NCBI GenBank assembly: GCA_963646285.1
Contig: CAVIWF010000031.1
Span: 1-29,520 of the forward strand
DNA: 29,520 nucleotides
DNA from: CAKUFA01 sp963646285
GTDB lineage: Bacteria; Bacillota; Clostridia; Christensenellales; Aristaeellaceae
Reading direction: 5' to 3'
Position 1 is the stretch's first letter; each line of letters opens with the position of its first letter. This document shows positions 1-7,411 of the stretch, in pieces. Under the pieces are notes generated by a model. That model made no database searches, was not told the DNA's origin, and saw nothing but the letters and a program-made list of their open reading frames with translations. The position numbers and the translations under genes are program-made.

Positions 1-38
1 GGAGAACGGTGAAACCGTTCGACCAGTGAGTGAGTGCA
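1..38 (-). repeat. Intergenic repeat copy A (window left end)
   Basis: The first 27 bases are identical to the last 27 bases of the window (29494-29520). They contain a 7-bp hairpin (4-10 with 14-20, loop GAA). Read on the minus strand, bases 1-45 also resemble 11889-11927: both share a GAGTTTTGC start, a short CTC-rich stretch, a GAACG core and GTTTCACC. This makes a dispersed repeat likely. It lies downstream of the aspartokinase terminator. Confidence 0.7.
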
Positions 39-71
39 AAACTCGACAAAGTGGCGAAGCCACTTTGTCGA
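37..71 (-). terminator. Rho-independent terminator of the aspartokinase operon
   Basis: A perfect 13-bp stem (43-55 with 59-71) with a GAA/TTC triloop is followed on the minus strand by a short T-run (complement of the A's at 38-41). It begins 6 bp after the aspartokinase stop codon. Confidence 0.75.
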
Positions 72-76
72 AACCC

Positions 77-1396
77 TTACAGCACAAACTCTCTGTAAAT
101 CGCCCGAATGGTGGTTTCAAAGTCCTTATCATTCACGCCTACCAGAATGGAAAGCTCGCTGGAACCCTGGTCGATCATCCGCACGTTGACCCCGGCGGCG
201 GACATGGCGGAAAACAGCCGGGCAGCAGTACCGCAGTTATGCACCATGCCCCGGCCTACTGTGGCAATGATGGACATGTCATCATGAATGGTCACCACAT
301 CGGAGCCGGTCAGCTCAATGATCCGGCTCACCACCCGCTCCCGCTTTTTCGCCAAAGCGGTGCCCTCCACCACCACGCACATGGTGTCAATGCCTGTGGG
401 GGTGTGCTCAAAGGAGATGCCCTCCTCCTCCAGCACCTGCAGCACCTTCCGGCCGAAGCCCACCTCGCTGTTCATCATGGCCTTTTCCACGGAGATGACG
501 CTGAAGCCCTTCCGGCCTGCAATGCCGGTAATGGTGGGGGTATCCGTTTCCGGGGGCATATCCAGGGCAATGACCGTACCCGGATGGGTGGGGTCGTTGG
601 TGTTGCGGATGTTGGTGGGGATGCCTGCCTTGTGCACCGGGAACATGGCGTCCTCGTGGAGCACGGAAGCCCCCATGTAGCTCAGCTCCCGCAGCTCCTT
701 GTAGGTAATGGAGGAGATTTCCCGGGGATGATCCACCACCCGGGGGTCAGCCATGAGGAAGCCGCTGACGTCCGTCCAGTTTTCATACACGTCCGCATTC
801 ACTGCCCGGGAAACAATGGCGCCGGTAATGTCGCTGCCCCCCCGGCTGAAGGTGTGAACGGAGCCATCGGGCAGGGCACCGTAGAAGCCGGGCACCACCG
901 CAGGCAGACCGTCCGACAGCAGCTGCCCCATGCGCTGATCCGTTTCCTCCGGCAGGAACGTGCCGTGCTCGTCAAAGCAGATGCCCTTGGCAGCGTCCAG
1001 GAACTGCCAGCCCAGATAATCTGCCAGCAGCATGCCGTTCAGGTATTCCCCCCGGCTGGCGCAGTAGTCCCGGCTTGCCCCGGCGGCGATCTGCTCGTTG
1101 ATCTCATCCAGGGCGGCGGCAAGGTCCGTCTTTAGCCCCAGCTCTTCCGCAATGTTCATGTACCGGGCGGCGATGCGGTCGAAGGTTTCCTGATAATCCT
1201 CCCCGGCGGCCTGCTGGGCATGGCACCGGTACAACAGGTCAGTGACCTTGTCATCCTCCTTGAACCGCTTCCCCGGGGCGGAGGGCACCACGTACCGCCG
1301 TGCCTCATCCATCTCCAGAATGTGCTTGACCTTGGCGAATTGTCCTGCGTCTGCCAGGGAGCTTCCGCCGAACTTGGTTACAATCTTCCTCATCAT
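77..1396 (-). CDS. lysC: Aspartate kinase (aspartokinase)
   Basis: Phosphorylates aspartate with ATP, the first step toward lysine/diaminopimelate, threonine and methionine. The 439-residue protein opens with the ATP-binding motif KFGGSSLA (residues 8-15). It has the RGGSDITGA motif in the kinase domain and the conserved stretch around YENWTDVSGF. The last ~150 residues look like a tandem ACT regulatory module (two segments, near GFSVISVEKAMMNSE and MSIIATVGRGM), so feedback inhibition by an end-product amino acid is expected. The start is the first of two adjacent ATGs, 7 nt after GAGGAG. It is the last gene of the minus-strand operon, 11 nt after the GNAT gene, and a hairpin terminator follows. 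The family is secure. Which isozyme (lysine- or threonine-sensitive) cannot be told from sequence alone, so the symbol is the generic one. Confidence 0.93.
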   Translation of the reverse strand: MMRKIVTKFGGSSLADAGQFAKVKHILEMDEARRYVVPSAPGKRFKEDDKVTDLLYRCHAQQAAGEDYQETFDRIAARYMNIAEELGLKTDLAAALDEINEQIAAGASRDYCASRGEYLNGMLLADYLGWQFLDAAKGICFDEHGTFLPEETDQRMGQLLSDGLPAVVPGFYGALPDGSVHTFSRGGSDITGAIVSRAVNADVYENWTDVSGFLMADPRVVDHPREISSITYKELRELSYMGASVLHEDAMFPVHKAGIPTNIRNTNDPTHPGTVIALDMPPETDTPTITGIAGRKGFSVISVEKAMMNSEVGFGRKVLQVLEEEGISFEHTPTGIDTMCVVVEGTALAKKRERVVSRIIELTGSDVVTIHDDMSIIATVGRGMVHNCGTAARLFSAMSAAGVNVRMIDQGSSELSILVGVNDKDFETTIRAIYREFVL

Positions 1397-1407
1397 GACC
1401 CATCTCC

Positions 1408-1929
1408 TCAGTCTTTTGCGTTGATTCTGCCCATGAGCACCACATCGTGGTACCCTCCGCCCCGGAAAATTTCCTGCCGAAGCCTGCCTTCCTCCTGAAA
1501 CCCGTTGGCCTGGTAGCAGCGAATGGCGGCCTCGTTAAAGTCGAACACGGAAACCTTCAGCTTGTGCAGGTTCATTTCCTGAAAGCAGAAGCTGCACAGC
1601 AGCTCCATGGCTTCCTTGCCGTAGCCCCGGCCCCGCCAGTCCGGGCCGATCATAATGGCCACCTCAGCCACCCGGTTTTTCCAGTCCAGCCGAATGACCC
1701 CGCACCGGCCTACCATGTCCCCTTGAAAGTCTTCCACGGCAAACTGGTACTCCCCCCGGGTGTAGCTGGTCTGCTGTTCCAGCCAGCGCCGTTCATCCTC
1801 GTAGGAAGCGGGAAAGGGAATGCCGCTGAGCATCCCCTTCACCGTATCATAATCGTTTACAAAGCGGTGGTTGCCTTCCAGATCCCCCTGTTCAAAGGCA
1901 CGGAGGCGCACCAGAGTTCCGTTGTACAT
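1408..1929 (-). CDS. GNAT-family N-acetyltransferase (RimJ/RimL-like)
   Basis: A 173-residue acetyltransferase of the Acetyltransf_3/RimJ-RimL type. It opens LVRLRAFEQGDLE, typical of the subfamily. The acetyl-CoA pyrophosphate-binding motif A is IGPDWRGRGYGKEAM (the R-G-x-G-Y/x-G core), and the C-terminal part has NEAAIRCYQANGF, the usual motif B signature. Members acetylate ribosomal-protein N-termini, aminoglycosides, spermidine or other amines, and nothing here fixes the substrate. AGGGGG precedes the ATG. The gene lies 12 nt after the upstream deacetylase and 11 nt before aspartokinase, so co-transcription is likely, although no functional link is apparent. Confidence 0.88.
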   Translation of the reverse strand: MYNGTLVRLRAFEQGDLEGNHRFVNDYDTVKGMLSGIPFPASYEDERRWLEQQTSYTRGEYQFAVEDFQGDMVGRCGVIRLDWKNRVAEVAIMIGPDWRGRGYGKEAMELLCSFCFQEMNLHKLKVSVFDFNEAAIRCYQANGFQEEGRLRQEIFRGGGYHDVVLMGRINAKD

Positions 1930-1941
1930 GGTCTGCCCCCT

Positions 1942-3192
1942 TTAATCAATGTTTTCAAACATGTCCCCGCCGATCACGTCCAGCCCCACGGTGGTGTGGT
2001 ACAGGCCGAAGAGGCTGTTGTCCCAGATGCCCCCGTCCTCCACCTGCCACCGCTTGCCCTGCTGGGATACGTGGCATTTGAAGGCTTCCCGGGCAACGTC
2101 CTGGGCGGTCATGCCCCCAAAGTAGCTCAGGGGCTGATGCCAGTCCATCTGAATCTGATTTTCCGCATACAGGTGCATGTACACCTTGGGCACTTCATAG
2201 GCGGCAAGGCCGGTATCCGTCAGCTTGTCTGCATCCGCAGCCACCGCAATGGCCTGCCTGCCTGCCCAGGAGAAGGCCCGGTGCACCCCGTGGCCGTACT
2301 CTCCCTTTTCATCCTGCAGAACCACCACGCTGGGCTGATAGGTGCGGTACAGGGTCGCCACCTTGTTCACCGTTTTCTGCCTGCCCCAGGATTCGAAGAT
2401 GGTGTTCACGTTCTGGGTAATAATGTCCTCAAACCCGGCGAATACGGGATAGATCCGCACGCCGCAGGTCCACAGGCAGTCCAGCAGCTCCAGCCGCCGA
2501 TTGTATACATTGAAGGCGGCGCAGACCACCAGCACCTTTTTCTGCATCTGCCCGGCGTAGTAGGGAATCAGCCCCCCGAACCAGAGGATCTCATCATCCG
2601 GGTGCCCGGCAAGCACCATCATGTCTACGGGGCCTTCTGCCTTCTGCCACACCTGAAAGTCCTCCGGCAGGGTGCCCGGGGTTACCACCGTCAATTCGCA
2701 GATCTGCAGCTTGGCGTTTTCCGACTCTCTGCCGATAATGCGGAAGGTTTCCGTCAGGTTGGGCAGGGGGATGTACTGGGCGTTAAAGTCTGCATCGCAC
2801 CAGGCCACTTCCTGCCAGGTGCCGTCCTCCTGCTGGGTCTGAATGCTGACCGCCAGGGGGTAGGAGCGCCACTTAATCAGGATGCCTGCTGCCACTTCCC
2901 CTTCCGGCGGGGTGATCTGCAGCTGCCGCACCCCGTGGTTCGGGCTTACGTCCAGAAAGGTGCGATAGTTGCCGTCCCGCACCTGATCCAGGTGCTGATT
3001 CTTCGCTTCCCCGTTCAGGAGGCACTGGGCGGTAATGTCCCGTGCCATTTCCTCCTGCACGTCGGTTGCGGTCGCCAGATCCGTTACCGTAGCCAGGTCG
3101 GATGGGGTGGCCTCAGCCGATGCTGTCAGTACCATCATCAAGGAGATCATCAGTGTCAGGAGCGTAATCCGGAAGGTTTTCCATAAAGTCAT
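1942..3192 (-). CDS. Exported PIG-L (LmbE-like) family deacetylase, second copy
   Basis: A 416-residue zinc-dependent N-deacetylase-like protein. Residues 1-26 form a signal peptide (K/R-containing start, hydrophobic ITLLTLMISLMMVLTA core, likely A-S-A cleavage). A low-complexity DLATVTDLATATD stretch and a beta-rich segment (about 50-170) follow. The PIG-L domain has the metal-binding HPDDE at about 197-201 and a second histidine cluster, EYGHGVHRA. The family removes N-acetyl groups from GlcNAc-type sugars (MshB, GlcNAc-PI deacetylase, BshB); the signal peptide places this one outside the membrane. It is a paralogue of the gene before it: both end in an almost identical WQxEDGG...DNSLFGLYxTTVG block. 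The frame is open to 3234, but the ATG at 3192 starts the signal peptide (3204 is an alternative). Either start lies inside the upstream gene. Confidence 0.85.
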   Translation of the reverse strand: MTLWKTFRITLLTLMISLMMVLTASAEATPSDLATVTDLATATDVQEEMARDITAQCLLNGEAKNQHLDQVRDGNYRTFLDVSPNHGVRQLQITPPEGEVAAGILIKWRSYPLAVSIQTQQEDGTWQEVAWCDADFNAQYIPLPNLTETFRIIGRESENAKLQICELTVVTPGTLPEDFQVWQKAEGPVDMMVLAGHPDDEILWFGGLIPYYAGQMQKKVLVVCAAFNVYNRRLELLDCLWTCGVRIYPVFAGFEDIITQNVNTIFESWGRQKTVNKVATLYRTYQPSVVVLQDEKGEYGHGVHRAFSWAGRQAIAVAADADKLTDTGLAAYEVPKVYMHLYAENQIQMDWHQPLSYFGGMTAQDVAREAFKCHVSQQGKRWQVEDGGIWDNSLFGLYHTTVGLDVIGGDMFENID

Positions 3193-4324
3193 TGCCAAGA
3201 ACATCCTCTCCCACAGTGGTTTCATATAAGCCAAAGAGGCTGTTGTCGTTTTCGCCGCCGTCTTCCATCTGCCAGTGTTTGATTTGGCTCACGTGGCACT
3301 GCAGGGCTTCGGCAGCGACGGTCAGGCCGTCCTTTCCGTCAAAGGTGGCAAGGGGCTGGTGCCAGTCCAATTGAATCTGCCGGTTTTCGTACAGGTGCAC
3401 ATAAATCTTCTTCACCTGCCACACCCCGTATTCCTTGGCAGATTCCTTGTACTTGTCTTTCTTGGGGGCATAGGCGGCGGCCTTTACCGCAGCGTCTGCC
3501 GTGGCACGATGCCCGCCGTGACCGTACTCCCCGTGGAAGTCCTGGGTAATCAGCACTTCCGGCTGATAGGCACGGATCAGGGCGGTCAGCTTTTTCAGCA
3601 GCGTGTTTTTGTGCCAGCGCTTGTACTGCCCTTCCAGGGTTTTGGCACGCACGTCCGCCATGCCCACAAAGGAAGGATAGGCAGTCACGCCGCACTTCTG
3701 CAGGCCGTCCAGCAGCTCCAGCCGCCGGTTGGGGGTGGAGGGCACCACGTACACCACCTGCACCGTTAAGCCTCTTTCCCCGGCGTAGGTGGGCAGCAGA
3801 CCGCCGAACCACAGCAGCTCATCATCCGGGTGGCACACCACCAGCATCATGTCCGCCTTGTCTGCCTGCACCCAGTGGGGAGCATCCTCCGGCTCGTCCC
3901 CTTCCCCATAGATGTGGAACTCTGCCAGATACATGCGCCCTTCACTAAGGTTGCTCAGGCGGATGCGGGTGGTGCCTTCCGGCATGGTCACATAGTCGCT
4001 GAGATAGCTGCCTACCTGACCGCATTCCTTCCAGTCACCATTCACATAGGCTTCCACCATGCCGGCGGCAGCGTGGTCGTAAAACTGCAGCTTCATGCCG
4101 CCCAGCACGGTATCATCGCAGGCGAATTCCAGCACGCCCCCCTTTTTCAGGCTGTAGTAGGTGGTGTACTTGTTATCCCGCATGTCTTTGGGCTTGATGG
4201 CTTTCCCCAGGGAGGTTACGGTGACCTGCTTGGTCAAGTCCTCTGCCGCCTCGCCCTGGGCGGTGCACAGCCAGCCGGTGAGCATCAGGGTCAGCAGCAC
4301 CAGCCAAATCAGTCGTCGCTTCAT
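3113..4324 (-). CDS. Exported PIG-L (LmbE-like) family deacetylase, first copy
   Basis: A 403-residue paralogue of the next gene. The signal peptide is MKRRLIWLVLLTLMLTGWLC..., without a clear lipobox, cut probably at A-Q-G or G-E-A. Residues 30-140 look like a beta-sandwich, perhaps a discoidin/galactose-binding-like module (ending TTRIRLSN...YLAEFHIYGEG). The PIG-L domain carries HPDDE (165-169) and EYGHGGHRA (H269, H272), so the zinc site looks intact. The ATG overlaps the comF stop in an ATGA arrangement, and AGGAGG lies 13 nt upstream. Compared with its paralogue, the protein has an extra acidic tail (PDYAPDTDDLLDDGTDSIG), which is encoded across the signal-peptide region of the next gene. 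Substrate unknown; a cell-wall or extracellular amino sugar is the reasonable guess. Confidence 0.87.
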   Translation of the reverse strand: MKRRLIWLVLLTLMLTGWLCTAQGEAAEDLTKQVTVTSLGKAIKPKDMRDNKYTTYYSLKKGGVLEFACDDTVLGGMKLQFYDHAAAGMVEAYVNGDWKECGQVGSYLSDYVTMPEGTTRIRLSNLSEGRMYLAEFHIYGEGDEPEDAPHWVQADKADMMLVVCHPDDELLWFGGLLPTYAGERGLTVQVVYVVPSTPNRRLELLDGLQKCGVTAYPSFVGMADVRAKTLEGQYKRWHKNTLLKKLTALIRAYQPEVLITQDFHGEYGHGGHRATADAAVKAAAYAPKKDKYKESAKEYGVWQVKKIYVHLYENRQIQLDWHQPLATFDGKDGLTVAAEALQCHVSQIKHWQMEDGGENDNSLFGLYETTVGEDVLGNDFMENLPDYAPDTDDLLDDGTDSIG

Positions 4325-4983
4325 GAGCCTTTGTTGTCCTCCTGCTTGTTTTCCTTGGCACTGGTGGCTGTCAGCACCCACACGGAGCGGGCACCCCTGG
4401 CCAGCAGGGCACGGGTGCAGAACAGTGCCGTAGCGCCGGTGGTGTGCACATCATCCACCAGCAGCACGTTTTCCCCATTCAGGGGGATGGCATCAAACAC
4501 GCCTTCCAGGTTGCGGAGCCGTGCCTCCCGGTGAAGCCCCTCCTGGGTGTGCCGGGAAGGTTCCCGGCGAAGGAGCAGCTGCAAACAGGGGACGTGCATG
4601 CGCTGGGCAACGGCGGATGCCAGCGCCTGGCCGTGGTCAATGCCCCGCTTTTTCCGCCGCTTTTCCGGCATGGTGACCCAGGTGACCACCATGTTTTGAG
4701 GCAAATCCATCAGCTGGATGGTATCCATCATGCCCTCTGCCAGCACCTCTGCTGCCTGGATCATGCCCCTGTGCTTGAGCAGCAGCACCAGCTGCCGGGG
4801 CACATCCCTGTGTTCCCAGGTGGACCAGGTGCCGTCCTCCGCCTCTTCATCCAGCCGGCGGGTGGCCATTTCCCTGCGGCAAAGATCGCACAGGGGATGA
4901 CCCCCGGAGCCTTCCCCGCAGCACAGGCAGGTCACATTGGGCGGGTACACTGTGTTTTGCAGACGGCGCAGGAATTGCTTCAC
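4321..4983 (-). CDS. comF: ComF family protein (phosphoribosyltransferase-like competence protein)
   Basis: A 220-residue ComF homologue: an N-terminal four-cysteine zinc ribbon (C19-x-x-C22 and C32-x-x-C35) followed by a type I phosphoribosyltransferase fold with the PRPP loop VLLVDDVHTTGAT near residue 185. ComF takes part in natural transformation at the stage of internalised single-stranded DNA, and homologues are widespread in non-competent Firmicutes. The start is a GTG overlapping the recD2 stop (GTGA). The longer open frame up to 5268 is out-of-frame recD2 sequence. The tight coupling to the recD2 helicase suggests the two are made together; a joint role in single-strand DNA handling is an inference. 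Confidence 0.9.
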   Translation of the reverse strand: MKQFLRRLQNTVYPPNVTCLCCGEGSGGHPLCDLCRREMATRRLDEEAEDGTWSTWEHRDVPRQLVLLLKHRGMIQAAEVLAEGMMDTIQLMDLPQNMVVTWVTMPEKRRKKRGIDHGQALASAVAQRMHVPCLQLLLRREPSRHTQEGLHREARLRNLEGVFDAIPLNGENVLLVDDVHTTGATALFCTRALLARGARSVWVLTATSAKENKQEDNKGS

Positions 4984-7217
4984 TTGATCAGCAGGGCGGC
5001 AAATTGCTGCAGCCGCTCCGTCAGGGCGGTGTACCGCTTCAGGATGTGATCGTTCTCCGTCATTTGGCGAATCACATCCTCCCGCCCGGCCAGCACCACC
5101 AGATTCCGTGCCCGGGTCAGGGCGGTGTAGAACAGGTTCCGTGTCAGCAGCATGGGGGGTCCCCCCACCACCGGCATCACCACCACCGGGAACTCGCTGC
5201 CCTGGCTCTTGTGTACGGACAGGCAGTAGGCCAGGTCCAGATTCTCCAACTGTGCGCTTTGGTAGCATACTTCCTTTTCCTCATCGAAGCGGACGGTCAG
5301 GCTGTTGTCTTCCTTGTCCACATGGACGATAAAGCCCACATCCCCGTTAAACACCCCGGTACCCTCTTCCCAGCCGGCAGAGGTTTCCTTCCGCCATTCC
5401 AGCTGGTAATCGTTCCGGGTCTGCATCACCTTGTCTCCCAGGCGGAAGATGGTTTCTCCATAGGTAAGGGAAGGGCGAGCGGGGCTTGGGGGATTCAGCT
5501 CCTTTTGCAGCAGGGTGTTCAGGCTGTTCACCCCGCAGTCCCCTTTCCTTGTAGGGGAAAGAACCTGAATGGAGCGCATGGCCTGCTGCAGCCGGGTCTT
5601 TTCCTCATAGTGGAGGAACTTGGGCAGCCGCAGGGTCACCAGCTGCACAATGCTTTGGGCAGCCCGGGTGGCGGTTTCGTTCCGCTCGAAGAAGAAGTCC
5701 GTGCCCTTCTCGTTCAGCAGGGGCATTTCTCCGTGATTGATGCGGTGGGCGTTCATCACAATGCGGCTGGTTTCATCCTGCCGGAAAATATCCGTCAGCC
5801 GCACCTGGGGCACCACGCCGCTGGCGAGGATGTCCCCCAGCACGTTGCCTGCTCCCACGCTGGGCAGCTGATCCGCATCCCCCACCATCAGCAGCCGGGT
5901 GCCCGGTTCAATGGCACGGAGCAGGGAGCGCATCAGCATCAGATCCACCATGGACATTTCATCCACAATGATGCAGTCCCCCTCAATGGGGGTATCCTGA
6001 TCCCGGGCAAAGGAGCCTTCCTCCCCCCCGTATTCCAGCAGGCGGTGGATGGTCTTGGCTTCCACCCCGGTGGCTTCCGTCATGCGCTTGGCAGCCCGGC
6101 CGGTGGGGGCGCACAGCACCACTTCCCCTTCCCTGGCAAGGAGGGAGATGATGCAGTTGATAATGGTGGTCTTGCCGGTGCCGGGGCCGCCGGTGATGAC
6201 CATGACCCCCGTATTCATGGCGGAAACAATGGCTTCCCGCTGCCGGGGGCTGAAGCGGATGTTCCGTTTGGCTTCGAAGCGGTCAATGTCCTTTTCCACC
6301 TGCCGGTGGGTATCCACATTCAGGGCAGCCATCAGCTCGCACAGCCGTTGAGCCACTTCCTTTTCCGCACTGTCAAAGGCAGGCAGGTACACCCGGTCGT
6401 CCACATCCGTGGGGGTTCTGGTCAGCACCACCTTGTGCTTCAATGCCAGGTACATGAGCTGACGCTCCACCAGCTCCTCCGGGGTGTGGAGCAGGGTGCA
6501 GGTGCGCTTCAGCAGGTCTTGCTTGGGCAGGTACACATGCCCCATGGAGGCGGATACATCCCGCAGCACGTACTTGATGGCACTCTGGATGCGGAACTCG
6601 CTGTCCTCAGCAATGCCCAGCGCCATGCCGATGCGATCCGCCGTCAGGAAGCCTACGCCCTCCAAATCGTCGCACAGCCGGTAAGGGTTCTGCTGAATAA
6701 CCTGGGGGGTGTTCTCCCCGTACAGCTTGGTGATCTTCATGGCCAGGTTGGCAGGCACGCCGTAGCTTTGCAGAAAGACCATGGCCTCCCGGGCACGCTG
6801 CTGCTCCTGAAAGCTTTCGGCGATCTGCATCCACCGCTTCTTGCCCATTTTGGGCACTTCCTGCAGCCGCTCCGGGTGCTCGCTGAGCACGGTCAGGGTT
6901 TCCTCACCGAAGTACTTCACAATCTCCCTGGCGGTGGAGGGACCCACCCCACGGATCAGCCCGCTGCCCAGGTATCGCTCAATGCCCAGCAGGGTGGTGG
7001 GGGTCTGCACCTGACACAGGGTGCACTTGAACTGGCGGCCGTACTGGGGGTGCTCCACCCAGTCTCCGCTTAAAATGACCTGTTCCCCGGAGGACAGCAT
7101 GGGCAGGACCCCTATCACGGTGGTTTCACTGCGGCCTGTGCGTATGGTCACCACGGAATAGCCATTGTCATGATTCCGGTATACCGTGCCCACCACGCTT
7201 GCTTCGATCTGTTCCAT
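4980..7217 (-). CDS. recD2: RecD2 family ATP-dependent DNA helicase
   Basis: A 745-residue SF1B 5'-3' helicase of the RecD2 (RecD-like, RecBC-independent) type. An N-terminal OB-like region (1-75) is followed by helix-hairpin-helix segments (GLIRGVGPSTA near 90; DLEGVGFLTADRIG near 185-197). Walker A is GGPGTGKT (343-350) and Walker B is CIIVDEMSMVD. The motif VGDADQLPSVGAGNVLGDI and the C-terminal motifs CLSVHKSQGSEFPVV and FYTALTRARNLVVLAG complete the fold. RecD2 acts in mismatch repair, replication-fork maintenance and recombination in Firmicutes. The ATG at 7217 sits about 5 nt after AAGGAGGTG. First gene of the six-gene minus-strand operon, read from a sigma-A promoter about 35 bp upstream. 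Confidence 0.96.
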   Translation of the reverse strand: MEQIEASVVGTVYRNHDNGYSVVTIRTGRSETTVIGVLPMLSSGEQVILSGDWVEHPQYGRQFKCTLCQVQTPTTLLGIERYLGSGLIRGVGPSTAREIVKYFGEETLTVLSEHPERLQEVPKMGKKRWMQIAESFQEQQRAREAMVFLQSYGVPANLAMKITKLYGENTPQVIQQNPYRLCDDLEGVGFLTADRIGMALGIAEDSEFRIQSAIKYVLRDVSASMGHVYLPKQDLLKRTCTLLHTPEELVERQLMYLALKHKVVLTRTPTDVDDRVYLPAFDSAEKEVAQRLCELMAALNVDTHRQVEKDIDRFEAKRNIRFSPRQREAIVSAMNTGVMVITGGPGTGKTTIINCIISLLAREGEVVLCAPTGRAAKRMTEATGVEAKTIHRLLEYGGEEGSFARDQDTPIEGDCIIVDEMSMVDLMLMRSLLRAIEPGTRLLMVGDADQLPSVGAGNVLGDILASGVVPQVRLTDIFRQDETSRIVMNAHRINHGEMPLLNEKGTDFFFERNETATRAAQSIVQLVTLRLPKFLHYEEKTRLQQAMRSIQVLSPTRKGDCGVNSLNTLLQKELNPPSPARPSLTYGETIFRLGDKVMQTRNDYQLEWRKETSAGWEEGTGVFNGDVGFIVHVDKEDNSLTVRFDEEKEVCYQSAQLENLDLAYCLSVHKSQGSEFPVVVMPVVGGPPMLLTRNLFYTALTRARNLVVLAGREDVIRQMTENDHILKRYTALTERLQQFAALLIK

Positions 7218-7252
7218 GCCGCACCTCCTTCCCGGAAAAAACACACCAGTCT

Positions 7253-7282
7253 ATTATAGCACCAAAGCAGGGAGACTGTCAC
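7253..7282 (-). promoter_or_regulatory. Sigma-A promoter of the recD2 operon
   Basis: On the minus strand: -35 GTGACA (7277-7282), an 18-bp spacer, -10 TATAAT (7253-7258). The transcript would start near 7246, leaving a leader of about 30 nt before the recD2 start. Confidence 0.8.
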
Positions 7283-7320
7283 CTTTTTGGGGAGAAATTG
7301 GGGGAATAGCCCAAAGGAAA

Positions 7321-7380
7321 TGCGGGAGAATGCTTTTGCGTCAAAAGCACTCTCCCGCACCCTCTTGAAAACCGATTTCA
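7321..7380 (-). repeat. Intergenic repeat copy B: long hairpin after the hexokinase gene
   Basis: An 18-bp stem (7321-7338 with 7342-7359) with a 3-nt loop. The single imperfect pair (7330/7350) is A-C on the plus strand but a U-G wobble in minus-strand RNA, which fits a transcript end downstream of the hexokinase. On the minus strand the element reads AAATCGGTTTTC, a short gap, GAGGGTGCGGGAG, then the GTGCTTTTGA hairpin, and matches 11941-11990 on the plus strand. It may act as terminator, but the T-tract after it is weak. Confidence 0.75.
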
Positions 7381-7411
7381 CCAACATCCCGGGGCATCGC
7401 CCCTTTGCCGA

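Noticed and set aside
1447..3186. A 579-residue plus-strand open frame
   Set aside because: It is antisense to the GNAT gene and the second PIG-L gene; no supporting start signals.
5004..7073. A 689-residue plus-strand open frame
   Set aside because: It is antisense to recD2, with the same bias-driven composition and no ribosome-binding site or homology.
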